A DNA stretch of 34,485 nt from Hoeflea sp. BRH_c9 (GCA_000961635.1 LADQ01000260.1:1-34485); one strand, 5' to 3'. Shown: positions 16,791 to 26,156, counted from the first letter of the stretch. Translations and numbers: made by a program. Notes: a model not told the origin generated them from the sequence alone.

Positions 16791-17228
16791 ATGTTCAATG
16801 AACTCGAAGACGTGATCTTTTCAGAAGGACAATTCCACACAGACGAGTATGGAGTGGAGTTTGTCGACCACATCGAAAATGGGACATCAGGAGACTATGT
16901 GGTTTTGGTCTCTCGAGAACACTGGGACGGGGAATACCTTGAACTGTTCGCGCAGGTTCACTTCATAGCCCGCACAAAAACTGGGTTTTTCGCCATGCGC
17001 GTTCCTCTAGTCGAATCCTTCAGTGACTCTTTGGATGTAGAACACGGAGCGACCGAACAAAGTGAAATATATCACGTGAAACAGGAATTGCTGAATGTGA
17101 TCGGCGATCTCGACGACTATCGAAAACGTCACGGGATACGGGCTGAACTCAATCACCCTTTCGTTATGGAAGACGATCCGTGGGACCATTTTCGCAGATG
17201 GCTTGATGTCGGCCGCGACGAAGTGTGA
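16791..17228 (+). CDS. Conserved-looking small acidic protein of unknown function
   Basis: The product is about 145 residues from an ATG at 16791 with AAGGA 11 bases upstream; a TTG at 16785 is nearer to that site and may be used instead. It is strongly acidic (many Asp/Glu, for example MEDDPWDHFRRWLDVGRDEV) and has alternating beta-like strands such as GDYVVLVSREHWDGEYLELF and VHFIARTKTGFFAMRVPL. No signal peptide, membrane segment or catalytic motif is visible. Codon use and the ribosome site suggest a real gene. Its lower GC matches the element cargo. I do not recognise the family. An acidic cytosolic protein beside defence genes could be an anti-toxin or DNA mimic, but nothing here shows that. 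Confidence 0.6.
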   Translation: MFNELEDVIFSEGQFHTDEYGVEFVDHIENGTSGDYVVLVSREHWDGEYLELFAQVHFIARTKTGFFAMRVPLVESFSDSLDVEHGATEQSEIYHVKQELLNVIGDLDDYRKRHGIRAELNHPFVMEDDPWDHFRRWLDVGRDEV

Positions 17229-17394
17229 ACCAAACGGCTTATCTGATCGAAAGTAGCCGAGTGCAGGCGCAATTTGCGGAAAGTTCAGTTCCTCGGCTTG
17301 GAGGATTTGCTCTGTTAATCTGGGATGCTCACCAGAAAGTCAGGCAATAGCCCAGACGAAGTTCAGACCTGTCGCAGTCCTCAGCCGCACTAAA

Positions 17395-17748
17395 TCACTG
17401 CTGCATGATCGCCAGTGCTACAGCCGTGGCATGTGGACCATGGGTCCTATCCATCATGCGCCACGTCTGCCCATCGGCAAGCTCATCTGCGAGCCAAGAA
17501 AAGTCGGCAGCATGGAGCATTGCCAGTAAAACAGGCAGTTCGCCAGTCGAGAGGACACCTTCGATCCGCCGCGCTGCCTGTACCAAATGGCCAACATCTT
17601 GGTCATTCACTCGAATGAACTCCGACCTGAAGCTCTGCCAGCTATAGCATTGGGACATATCGAACCCGAGTTTTCGGCTCATGTGGATCACTGGGTCAAG
17701 TGCCCGCCATGCCTGGAAGCCAGCTGACCATAATTTTTCAGCGGTCAT
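17395..17748 (-). CDS. Small hypothetical protein
   Basis: This 117-residue frame starts at an ATG (17748) with GGAG 8 bases upstream. The sequence is mostly helical and ordinary in composition (KLWSAGFQAWRALDPVIHMS, LVQAARRIEGVLSTGELPVL, LLAMLHAADFSWLADELADG). No signal, membrane segment or known motif is seen. It is convergent with the acidic gene at 16791, with 166 bases between them that hold no gene. I do not recognise it, and nothing near it fixes a role. Confidence 0.55.
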   Translation of the reverse strand: MTAEKLWSAGFQAWRALDPVIHMSRKLGFDMSQCYSWQSFRSEFIRVNDQDVGHLVQAARRIEGVLSTGELPVLLAMLHAADFSWLADELADGQTWRMMDRTHGPHATAVALAIMQQ

Positions 17749-18065
17749 ATCACCATCTCCACTTTCCCGTGCTCAGTGAAAACTCTAAAATGGCTCGGCG
17801 GCGCATTCTTGACGGCGGTCCATATCATCTTATCACCACTTCCCTATACCATTAAATACAAATCCACGATCCTATGTCTCGACAGCTGAAGAAAAGACGT
17901 TTGTGTGGCGTTTGTCAAGAAATAAAATAGGGTCTATATTTTGTATTACTATAAATATGCCAAGTCTTTCATTTTGAGTTATATGTTTGATTGAACGTTG
18001 CTTGATATATTCAATTCCGTAATTAATTGAATTCGGAGTCTTGAATTAATATTTAGGTCTTGTGA
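17749..18065. other. A/T-rich spacer, no gene seen
   Basis: About 317 bases with no supported open frame. The right half is very A/T-rich and leads abruptly into the GC-rich GGDEF fragment near 18066, which looks like a junction between DNA of different origin. Confidence 0.4.
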
Positions 18066-18270
18066 ATGCAGGAAAAAATTGGGCTGCCTCGGGGGGGCAC
18101 GATTGAGAACCTGGAGTGGATGAGGATAACCGCCAGCATCGGGTTGGCCCAAAGCACAGGCGAAAGTTTTGATCAGGTGTTTGAGCGTACCGAAGCAGCG
18201 CTCAATCAGGCGAAGGATAACGTCGCGACGGGCGCGACCATGTGCATTTCGCCGGCCGCGGAAAAGATTC
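18066..18270 (+). pseudogene. Fragment of a GGDEF (diguanylate cyclase) domain
   Basis: The frame reads RITASIGLAQSTGESFDQVF, then ERTEAALNQAKDNVATGA. This is the C-terminal third of a GGDEF domain (the 'vtvSiGva' strand and the 'AD.ALy.AK..Grn' helix). The GGDEF signature itself and all upstream parts are missing, so it cannot be active. It sits just downstream of the resolvase gene, tail to tail, and marks a past insertion into or deletion through a diguanylate cyclase gene. Confidence 0.6.
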
Positions 18271-18304
18271 AGTCGAACAGCAGTACCGATGCAAAATCAA
18301 AGCC

Positions 18305-18940
18305 TCACACGGCTAAGGGTACACTTTTACCACCCACTCCTTTTAACGCATCCACCCTCAGCGCCCCATTCGGCGCAATGTGTCGGTAAAGCGTTTGACG
18401 CGATACCCCGAGTTCTTTGCAAAGATCAGCGACAACAGTTTCAGGCTGCCCCATTGCGGCCTGAGCAAGCCGAATTTTCGCAGGCGTCATCGTGGCCTTG
18501 CGTCCACCAACTCGACCACGGGCGCGCGCAGACTGCAAACCTGCGATTGTTCTCTCTCGGATCAGTTCGCGCTCGAATTCCGCAAGCGAAGCAAAAATGC
18601 CGAACATCAATTTCCCTTGCGCCGACGAAGTGTCAATGGGGGTTTGTCCCGAAAGAACACGAAACCCCACACCCCGTTTTGACAAATCGTCAACTGTGGT
18701 CACCAGGTGGCGGAGATCACGTCCAAGTCGATCCAACTTCCATACGGTCAGTATGTCACCCGACCGCAGCGCCTTTATGCACGCATCCAAACCAGACCGG
18801 TCATCTCGTTTGCCAGACGCGAAGTCTTGATAGAGCATTTGCGGACTGACGCCTGCAGCAAGCAACGCATCTTTCTGCAAATCGAGAACTTGCGACCCGT
18901 CCGATTTCGAAACCCTCATATAACCAATCAATTCACCCAT
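18305..18940 (-). CDS. Small serine recombinase (Tn3-type resolvase / invertase family)
   Basis: This 211-residue protein starts MGELIGYMRVSKSDGS. The catalytic Ser is in GYMRVSKSDG, followed by LDLQKDALLAAGV. The body includes LTVWKLDRLGRDLRHLV with the conserved Arg residues, then SSAQGKLMFGIFASLAEFER and ELIRERTIAGLQSARARGR. The C-terminal DNA-binding helix-turn-helix is visible in VVADLCKELGVSRQTLYRHI. Length is normal for the family. An in-frame ATG ten codons upstream is less likely as start. No transposase gene is near, so if this came from a Tn3-like transposon only the resolvase module is left. A repeat array directly upstream resembles a res site. Confidence 0.92.
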   Translation of the reverse strand: MGELIGYMRVSKSDGSQVLDLQKDALLAAGVSPQMLYQDFASGKRDDRSGLDACIKALRSGDILTVWKLDRLGRDLRHLVTTVDDLSKRGVGFRVLSGQTPIDTSSAQGKLMFGIFASLAEFERELIRERTIAGLQSARARGRVGGRKATMTPAKIRLAQAAMGQPETVVADLCKELGVSRQTLYRHIAPNGALRVDALKGVGGKSVPLAV

Positions 18941-18955
18941 CGTCCCAGTCCTCTT

Positions 18956-19097
18956 CAAGCTGTCACGCAAACGGTCGTTTATGAGACTAAGGTTGGATCA
19001 GCTTTCCATCGGCCACAAGCTGTCACTATTTGCGTCACACTATCTGTGTGACGCAAACGCCTGCGCTCAGGACTCCAAAACGGACGCAAGCTATCAC
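18956..19097. repeat. Res-like array: three spaced CAAGCTGTCAC repeats
   Basis: The 11-mer CAAGCTGTCAC occurs at 18956-18966 and 19016-19026, and with one mismatch (CAAGCTATCAC) at 19087-19097. The array begins 16 bases upstream of the resolvase start and spans 142 bases. Tn3-type res sites are about 120 bp, lie next to the resolvase gene and hold three subsites with TGTC-type ends, so position, size and number fit. Binding is inferred. Confidence 0.5.
19029..19057. repeat. Perfect 12-bp inverted repeat with 5-base loop
   Basis: TTTGCGTCACAC (19029-19040) and GTGTGACGCAAA (19046-19057) are exact inverted repeats around TATCT. It lies inside the res-like array and upstream of the reverse transcriptase gene. 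It could be a recombinase subsite, an operator, or a structured RNA element of the RT locus. There is no T-run after it. Confidence 0.6.
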
Positions 19098-19234
19098 AAG
19101 ATCGTCGCGGCCCTTTCAAGACGTTAGCAACGATATAAAACTGACCGGATTTGCCGGAAGGCATACACACATTCATAGTAGAAATGATCCATAGAAGCTT
19201 GCCAAAGGAATGAGAAAAAAGTCTATCTACTTCC

Positions 19235-20854
19235 ATGACATCGCCGCGCACCAAATTTATCCGTTTACTAGACCGAGGATTCTATCCGGTTGAACTTCCG
19301 CCGCCGTTTAGAACCAGAAATTTCAGCCTCGTTGGAGATACCCTACCAGTTCCTGCCAACTATTCCGGGAGTACGACTTTTTTCGATGGTGCGACTTTTC
19401 GTGGGCCCCTTCGTACCTTCGGCGTGATCAATCCCGCAAGTTATTTACTTTTAAGCCGATTTATTGCTGATAACTGGGGGGAAATATCTCGAGTTTACCG
19501 CCTTAGCGCGTGCTCGGGAGCACGACCGACATTTCCGAATTTAGCAGCCGAAGGTCGAGCTATTAAGGCCGCTTCACTAGCAACCAAGCGTCTTAGTCAA
19601 CGCCACCTTGCAAGCGTCTACCCAGTGATCCTCAGCCTCGATATTAATCGATTTTACGGGTCAATCTATACGCATTCAATCCCATGGGCCGCACTAGGGA
19701 AGCAGGAGGCCAAGCACAGGTATCGCGCTCATACGCTCTCGGCTCATTGGAGCGATAGGTTGGACACTTTGGTTCGAAACTGCAATCAGAGGCAGACGAT
19801 TGGCATTCCAATAGGGCCGGACACATCTCGGATTCTTTCCGAGCTTATCCTGTCCCGAATTGACTCAGAAATAACTTCGACTGGGACTGGATTAGGTACG
19901 CCTCAAACATACCACAACATAGATGACTACCAGATTGGCGTGTACAGACTGAATGACGCTGAAAACGCACAAAGTAACTTTGTGCGAGCAATTAGCCGCT
20001 ACGAGTTGCGACTGAACGATTTTAAGACATCCGTTGATCACGGATTAGATTTCGCGCCATCAAATTTTCAGCGAAATTTCGATGTACTACAAACTCAAAA
20101 TGGACAAAATTTCGTCGAACATTTTTTTGAAATTCTTTACTCACAGATTCCCCAGCATCCAAATAGCAACGTTGTAGGCTATGCGCTTAAACGCTTTGCA
20201 AGACCGCTTGCGCGAAATCGTGAGAAGGATTTGGTTCGCGAATATCTCCAGCGGCTGATATTTGCGGCTCCGCAACAGGTGCGCTGGATTCTGCCGCTGC
20301 TCCTGGGAATATACCGTCAAAAAGGAGTGAATGCTGAAATTCGCCGTTTGATCTGTTGGGGTATTGAGACATGCGCCCGTCGCAATGATGTAGGTAGCCT
20401 ACTCTGGTTTCTCTATGCTGCAATTTTCTTAGAAATTCAGCTCACCAGCGCCGTCTGTGGTCAATGTCTGGGGATGTCGAATGAAATAGTAGACTTGATG
20501 ATGTTCCATGGAAGGCATGCGGGCTTGTTCTCGTTCCGCGTGACCGATTTGCGTCAACGTTATGCGGATAGCAATTTTACGTCACCTGCTTGGTTGCCAC
20601 TTTATGAGATTGGAAGGAGGGGATGGGATAGTTCTGCGGCGTTCAACAAGATAGGCGGAGCTGACGATATAGTCGGTCTGTATGCGCATCTGAATGCAAA
20701 CGATGTTCAATTCTATAATACTGAACAAGGAAGTTTTCGGCTCGACATGTTCAAAAACTGGAATTTGTCACAAGAGGATTTCGAACAAGAAGAGCAAGGT
20801 TTGCCAGAATATGACAATTTTGATTTTGAAGATCATTGGGGTGACTACGAATAA
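19235..20854 (+). CDS. Abi/DRT-like (unknown-group) reverse transcriptase, probable anti-phage protein
   Basis: The 539-residue protein has reverse transcriptase fingers and palm in its first half. Motif A is VILSLDINRFYGSIYTHSIP (131-150, catalytic Asp136). Motif B is RQTIGIPIGPDTSRI (186-200), and motif C is YHNIDDYQIG (Asp230, Asp231). 'YTHSIPWA' and 'GIPIGPDTSR' are typical of the defence-associated Abi/UG reverse transcriptases rather than group II intron or retron enzymes. Motif C has NIDD in place of the common YxDD. The C-terminal 300 residues are helical (RRLICWGIETCARRND, for example) as in Abi-type RTs, and the very C-terminus is acidic. No maturase or HNH domain is present. The start at 19235 has no clear ribosome site. 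It stands alone between the resolvase and the restriction enzyme. The exact DRT class is not assigned. Confidence 0.82.
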   Translation: MTSPRTKFIRLLDRGFYPVELPPPFRTRNFSLVGDTLPVPANYSGSTTFFDGATFRGPLRTFGVINPASYLLLSRFIADNWGEISRVYRLSACSGARPTFPNLAAEGRAIKAASLATKRLSQRHLASVYPVILSLDINRFYGSIYTHSIPWAALGKQEAKHRYRAHTLSAHWSDRLDTLVRNCNQRQTIGIPIGPDTSRILSELILSRIDSEITSTGTGLGTPQTYHNIDDYQIGVYRLNDAENAQSNFVRAISRYELRLNDFKTSVDHGLDFAPSNFQRNFDVLQTQNGQNFVEHFFEILYSQIPQHPNSNVVGYALKRFARPLARNREKDLVREYLQRLIFAAPQQVRWILPLLLGIYRQKGVNAEIRRLICWGIETCARRNDVGSLLWFLYAAIFLEIQLTSAVCGQCLGMSNEIVDLMMFHGRHAGLFSFRVTDLRQRYADSNFTSPAWLPLYEIGRRGWDSSAAFNKIGGADDIVGLYAHLNANDVQFYNTEQGSFRLDMFKNWNLSQEDFEQEEQGLPEYDNFDFEDHWGDYE

Positions 20855-21245
20855 ATTTGGAACAAGTGACAGTAGCGGGTAATGGCAGCTGAATTTGCTA
20901 AGCGAACGTCCGCTCTTCATCGACAAATGAAGGCATAAAACATGCGCAGCACAGCAAACTCTGACCTTCAAATTGAATGAGAAATCGGCGGCAGTCGGTA
21001 CCGCGTCCAAGGCCGCTCCTGCGGCTACCGTATTAACCCATTTCTCATGCGCGAATTCCCGCCCTGCCGCTAATGCGTCGCTATGCTCATGGCTCCTATA
21101 TGCTCTCCCCAATAAAACCCAAGGGCCTTCCCAGAAATTGATTTTGGGACGGCATGAGCAACCCAGGATTTCAGCGCGTCCGATGGACACATGAAAATCC
21201 CAGTGCAATACAGGAACCATCAATTCCCGCATTTCGAGAGATTCT
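20855..21245. other. 391-base gap with an open minus-strand frame, probably a decayed remnant
   Basis: Between the reverse transcriptase and restriction enzyme genes I see no supported gene. The minus strand is open from 21232 to 20768 and reads protein-like in the middle (AYRSHEHSDALAAGREFAHE, then KWVNTVAAGAALDAVP). It overlaps the end of the RT gene, however, and has no ribosome site, so I treat it as a remnant of older GC-rich DNA. The promoter for the restriction gene should lie in the right part, but no clear boxes stand out. Confidence 0.35.
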
Positions 21246-24200
21246 ATGTCCAGTGCCCTCAGAGACCTTTTCGACCGTTACCGCACTCATTCGAGGGGTG
21301 AGCGAGAGAAAGGGACTTATTTCGAGAACTGGGCCAAGGTCTTTTTTGAAAATGATCCGCAATACACGCAGCGATTCGACAAAGTCTGGACATTCAGCGA
21401 ATGGGCCGCTGAAAGAGGCGTCAGCGGTCAGGACACAGGAATCGATCTTGTAGCTCGCGTTCGCGACGATGGTGGTTTTTGCGCCATTCAGTGTAAATTC
21501 TACAGAGAAGGCCATCGTATCCAGAAGGGCGACATCGACTCCTTCTTCACGGAATCGGGCAAAAAGCCCTTTACCGAACGCCTGATCATCGACACCACCA
21601 ACGCAGCCTGGAGCGAACACGCTGAAGCAGCGCTTCGCGACCAGAACATTGGCACCCTGCGCATCGGCATGTCCGATATCGAACAAAGCCCGATCGATTG
21701 GAGCGCATACATCAGGGACGACAAGGTTGTCCTTGCCAGCAAGAAGGAACTTCGCCCGCATCAGCGGGAGGCCGTTGAGGCGGTTCGGGAAGGCTTCACC
21801 AAGGCCGATCGCGGCAAGCTTATTATGGCTTGTGGCACGGGCAAGACGTTCACGTCACTGAAGATCGCTGAAGACCTCGCAGGTGTAGGAAAGATGGTTC
21901 TCTATCTCGTTCCCTCGCTTGCGTTGATGTCCCAGTCGGTCCGTGAATGGTCCATCGACACGGAAACCCCGCTGCGCTCATTCGCAGTCTGTTCGGACGT
22001 CCAGGTCGGCAAACGCAAGAGCGGAGATGACCTCGCTGACATTGATATTCATGACCTCGCTTATCCGGCGACTACCGACGCCAGAACGCTGGCGAGCAAG
22101 ATCACCGCCCATCCCGATCTCAGGATGACGGTCGTCTTCTCCACTTACCAGTCAATCCAGACGATATCCGATGCCCAGAAAAAGTTTGGGCTGCCTGAAT
22201 TTGATTTGATCATCTGCGATGAGGCGCACAGGACGACCGGCGCGAAATTCGAAGACGAGGAAGAATCCAACTTCATCAAGGTTCACAGTCAGGACTTCAT
22301 CAAGGGCAACCATCGACTTTACATGACCGCGACGCCGCGCATCTACGGCGATGGCGTTAAGACCAAGGCTGCCGAGTCGTCCGTTGAACTTTGCTCCATG
22401 GATGACCCCGATCTCTATGGCGAGGTCTTTTTCCAGCGTGGTTTTTCGTGGGCCGTCCAGAACGGCTTGCTCACCGATTACAAGGTGATTGTGCTGGCTG
22501 TGGATGAGGCCGTCGTCTCTGCTGGCGTTCAGCACCGCCTGGCCGACGCCAACAGCGAGTTGCTGCTTGACGACGCCACCAAAATCATTGGCTGCTACAA
22601 GGCCCTGACAAAGGCTGACCTGAAACAAGACGTCACGGCCGATCCGCTGCCTATGAAGCGGGCTTTGGCCTTCTGCCGCGACATCAAGAGTTCGAAGCTG
22701 ATCACCAACGAGTTCACCAAGGTCATCGATGAATATCTCGACAGCGCTAATATCATGGATGGCGATCCCGCCGATAAATACAGACTCCATTGCGAATGGG
22801 ATCACGTGGATGGAACCTTCAATGCCAAGACGCGCACCAATCTCCTGCAATGGCTAAAGGAAGACACTGACGGCGACACCTGTCGTATTCTCAGCAACGC
22901 GCGCTGCCTATCCGAGGGGGTCGATGTGCCCGCCCTGGACGCCATAATGTTCCTGCATCCGCGCAAATCCCAGATTGACGTTGTCCAGTCCGTCGGTCGC
23001 GTCATGCGGCGCGCTCCAGGCAAAAAGATGGGGTACGTCATTCTCCCTGTCGGCATTCCCGCAGGGGTCGCGCCTGAGGAGGCGCTTAACAACAACGAGA
23101 AATACAAGGTTGTCTGGCAAATCCTCAACGCCCTTCGCGCTCATGACGACCGCTTTGACGCCACCATCAACAAGATGGAACTGGGGGGCGATGTTTCGGG
23201 ACAAATCGAGATTATCGCAGTCAGCAATGACCTCCCGAACAGAAACAAGGCCGACGCTACTGGGCTTGGGCTTGGTCAAGGCAGCGATGCCCAGAGCGAT
23301 GAAGACCTCAACGGACAGACAATATCCGAACCAGTTCAACGGGCGTTCTTCTTTGATGAAATCTCATCCGCCATCATGGCCAAGATCGTCAAGAAATGCG
23401 GACGTCGCTCCTATTGGGAGGACTGGGCAACCGATATCGGAAAGGTCGCCCAAACCCACATCACACGCATCAAGGCGCTGGTGGAGATCGCAGGCAGCTC
23501 CGAGCGTAAGGCGTTTGACGGCTTCCTTGAAGAGCTTCGCGACGACCTGAACGACAGCATCACCGAAGATGAAGCCATCGAGATGCTGGCGCAGCACATT
23601 ATCACCAAGCCAGTCTTCGAGGCTTTGTTCGAGGGGTATAACTTCACCAAGGAAAACCCCGTTTCCCGTGCCATGCAGGGCGTGTTGGACGCGCTGGACG
23701 AACACCACCTGGAAAAAGAATCCGTCAGTCTCCAGAAATTCTATGCGGACGTCAAAATGCGCGCATCTGGAATCGACAACGCCGAGGGCAAGCAGAAGAT
23801 TGTTGTCGAGCTATATGACAAGTTCTTCCGCAATGCCTTCCCGAAAATGACGGAAAAGCTGGGCATAGTTTACACGCCAGTCGAGGTCGTGGATTTTATC
23901 ATTCATTCTGTCAATGACGTCCTGAAATCGGAGTTTGGCCAGACAGTCGGCAGCAGGGGCGTCCATATTCTCGATCCCTTCACAGGCACGGGCACCTTTA
24001 TTACCCGCCTGCTCCAATCCGGCCTGATCAAGCCCGAGGAATTGGAGCACAAATATGCCCATGAAATTCACGCAAATGAGATCGTATTACTGGCCTATTA
24101 CATTGCAGCGATTAACATCGAGGCAGTCTATCATTCGCTCTCAGGAGGAGACTACAAACCATTCGAGGGCATTTGTCTCACTGACACCTTCCAGCTTTAC

Positions 24201-26147
24201 GAAAAGGATGACCTCGTAAGCAAACTGATGGTCGACAACTCATCCAGGCGTCAGCGTCAAAAGGATTTGGACATCCGCGTTATCGTGGGCAATCCGCCCT
24301 ATTCAGCCGGGCAGACCAGCGCGAACGACAACAACGCCAATATCGAATATCCAAGCCTTGATGCGCGCATTCGGGAAACTTACGCCGCACATTCGAGCGC
24401 TACACTCAAGAACTCTCTGTATGACAGCTATATCCGAGCGATCCGCTGGGGCAGCGATCGCCTTGGGGACGCAGGCATCATGGCCTATGTCAGCAATGCA
24501 GGCTGGATTGATGGCAATGCCACCGATGGGCTGCGTAAATGCCTGGCGGAGGAGTTTGCTAGTATTTTCATCTTTCATTTGCGCGGCAACCAACGCACCT
24601 CTGGCGAACTTTCCAAAAAGGAAGGTGGCAAAATTTTCGGCTCAGGGAGTCGCGCGCCGATAGCCATAACCCTGTTTGTGAAAAACCCGAACGCCAAGGA
24701 GCGCGGGAAAATCAGATTCCATGACATCGGTGACTATCTTACACGAAATGAAAAACTCGCGAAGATTAAGTCCTTCAGCAGCACTGAAGGCATCAACGAG
24801 GGCGCAGGTTGGAGAGGAATCAAGCCGAATGAGCGAAACGATTGGCTCAATCAGAGAGACACTGCCTTTGAAAAATTCATCGCCATTGGCGACAAGAAAA
24901 ATAGAAATCCAGCATTGTTCGCCAACTACACGCGAGGCTTACAAACGGGACGCGATGTCTGGTGTTACAATTTTTCTGCAGGGGTAGTGAGGAAGAATAT
25001 GAAAAGCATGATCGCCTTTTACAATGCTGAGGTCGAAAGATTCGATGCTGCCTACAAAGGCGAAGATCAAAGAGTTCGAGAAGCGGGAGTCGAAAAATTC
25101 ATAGCTACTGACCCAAATAAGATAAGTTGGACCAGAGGATTGAAGCAGGCGCTGGTCAGAAACACAAAATTCAACTTTAATGAAGACCGAGTGCTGGTAA
25201 GTTTTTATCGACCATTTACAAAGCAATTATTATATTTTGATAAAGATTTTAACGAAATGATTCTTCAGATGCCGCGTCTTTTTCCAAGCGTCGCATCCGA
25301 AAACCGAATGATCATGATTAAAGGGAATTGGCGTGGCAATGGTCAGTTGGCTCTAATGACAAATTCCCCCTCGTCCGATCAGCCGGACGGCGGCGCTCAG
25401 TGCTTTCCTCTTCATATTTATCAAACGCCATCCGCAATAAAGGCTCCCTCAAATAACCAACACAGCCTCTTCGACACAGGCTCCGATGGAGTAGGACCTA
25501 AGCGTCTAAATGCGATCAGCGATGAAGGGTTGCAGCACTTGCAAACTGAATTGCCGAACGAAATAATTATAAAGGAAGACGTTTTTTATTATGTGTATGG
25601 CATTTTGCATTCTGAGGAATACCGAGCGCGCTATGCCGATAATCTTTCCAGAGAACTCCCGCGCATTCCATGCGTAAATAAGTCGGGAGACTTCTGGGCA
25701 TTCGTGCAGGCAGGCCGTGCGTTGGGCGAGCTTCACGTCAATTACGAAGACGTCGCGCCTTACCCAGTCACCTACAGACAAGGCAGCCTTTCACTGGCCA
25801 CAATCAAAGACCCCGAGAGCTTCTATCGCGTCGAGAAGATGAAGTTCGGCGGGAAGCGTCCGAATCTCGACAAGACAACTGTCATCTACAACAGCAATAT
25901 CACCATGACCGACATTCCGCTGGAAGCCTATGACTACGTCGTCAATGGCAAGCCTGCGCTCGAATGGGTCATGGAACGCCAGTGTGTGAAGACCGACAAG
26001 GACAGCGGCATCGTCAACGACGCCAACCGCTATGCCATCGAAACCGTGGGTGATCCCGCCTACCCGCTGAAGCTTTTCCAGCGGGTCATCACCGTCAGCC
26101 TTGAAACTATGAAGATAGTTCGGAGTCTGCCGAAGCTGGAAATATAA
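21246..26147 (+). CDS. Type ISP single-polypeptide restriction-modification enzyme (nuclease-helicase-methyltransferase)
   Basis: The 1633-residue length matches type ISP enzymes such as LlaBIII and LlaGI (about 1580). Domain order: Mrr-like nuclease at the N-terminus (SGQDTGIDLVARVRDDGG with Asp, then FCAIQCKFY with QxK, residues 57-90). Next comes a superfamily 2 translocase with Walker A MACGTGKTFTSL (about 191-202), DEAH-box FDLIICDEAHRTTG (about 316-330) and motif VI VQSVGRVMRRAPG (about 579-591). A gamma N6-adenine methyltransferase follows, with LGIVYTPVEVVDFI, motif I HILDPFTGTGTFITRL (about 910) and motif IV VGNPPYSAGQ (about 1016). The last 400 residues are the target-recognition region. 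All catalytic motifs look intact. It cuts unmethylated foreign DNA and methylates one strand of its own site. GAGAG lies about 5 bases before the ATG. Confidence 0.93.
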   Translation: MSSALRDLFDRYRTHSRGEREKGTYFENWAKVFFENDPQYTQRFDKVWTFSEWAAERGVSGQDTGIDLVARVRDDGGFCAIQCKFYREGHRIQKGDIDSFFTESGKKPFTERLIIDTTNAAWSEHAEAALRDQNIGTLRIGMSDIEQSPIDWSAYIRDDKVVLASKKELRPHQREAVEAVREGFTKADRGKLIMACGTGKTFTSLKIAEDLAGVGKMVLYLVPSLALMSQSVREWSIDTETPLRSFAVCSDVQVGKRKSGDDLADIDIHDLAYPATTDARTLASKITAHPDLRMTVVFSTYQSIQTISDAQKKFGLPEFDLIICDEAHRTTGAKFEDEEESNFIKVHSQDFIKGNHRLYMTATPRIYGDGVKTKAAESSVELCSMDDPDLYGEVFFQRGFSWAVQNGLLTDYKVIVLAVDEAVVSAGVQHRLADANSELLLDDATKIIGCYKALTKADLKQDVTADPLPMKRALAFCRDIKSSKLITNEFTKVIDEYLDSANIMDGDPADKYRLHCEWDHVDGTFNAKTRTNLLQWLKEDTDGDTCRILSNARCLSEGVDVPALDAIMFLHPRKSQIDVVQSVGRVMRRAPGKKMGYVILPVGIPAGVAPEEALNNNEKYKVVWQILNALRAHDDRFDATINKMELGGDVSGQIEIIAVSNDLPNRNKADATGLGLGQGSDAQSDEDLNGQTISEPVQRAFFFDEISSAIMAKIVKKCGRRSYWEDWATDIGKVAQTHITRIKALVEIAGSSERKAFDGFLEELRDDLNDSITEDEAIEMLAQHIITKPVFEALFEGYNFTKENPVSRAMQGVLDALDEHHLEKESVSLQKFYADVKMRASGIDNAEGKQKIVVELYDKFFRNAFPKMTEKLGIVYTPVEVVDFIIHSVNDVLKSEFGQTVGSRGVHILDPFTGTGTFITRLLQSGLIKPEELEHKYAHEIHANEIVLLAYYIAAINIEAVYHSLSGGDYKPFEGICLTDTFQLYEKDDLVSKLMVDNSSRRQRQKDLDIRVIVGNPPYSAGQTSANDNNANIEYPSLDARIRETYAAHSSATLKNSLYDSYIRAIRWGSDRLGDAGIMAYVSNAGWIDGNATDGLRKCLAEEFASIFIFHLRGNQRTSGELSKKEGGKIFGSGSRAPIAITLFVKNPNAKERGKIRFHDIGDYLTRNEKLAKIKSFSSTEGINEGAGWRGIKPNERNDWLNQRDTAFEKFIAIGDKKNRNPALFANYTRGLQTGRDVWCYNFSAGVVRKNMKSMIAFYNAEVERFDAAYKGEDQRVREAGVEKFIATDPNKISWTRGLKQALVRNTKFNFNEDRVLVSFYRPFTKQLLYFDKDFNEMILQMPRLFPSVASENRMIMIKGNWRGNGQLALMTNSPSSDQPDGGAQCFPLHIYQTPSAIKAPSNNQHSLFDTGSDGVGPKRLNAISDEGLQHLQTELPNEIIIKEDVFYYVYGILHSEEYRARYADNLSRELPRIPCVNKSGDFWAFVQAGRALGELHVNYEDVAPYPVTYRQGSLSLATIKDPESFYRVEKMKFGGKRPNLDKTTVIYNSNITMTDIPLEAYDYVVNGKPALEWVMERQCVKTDKDSGIVNDANRYAIETVGDPAYPLKLFQRVITVSLETMKIVRSLPKLEI

Positions 26148-26156
26148 ACGTAACCG

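Noticed and set aside
20768-21232. Minus-strand 154-codon frame between the RT and restriction genes
   Set aside because: It overlaps the end of the reverse transcriptase gene, has no ribosome site, and only its middle looks protein-like. It is treated as remnant sequence.
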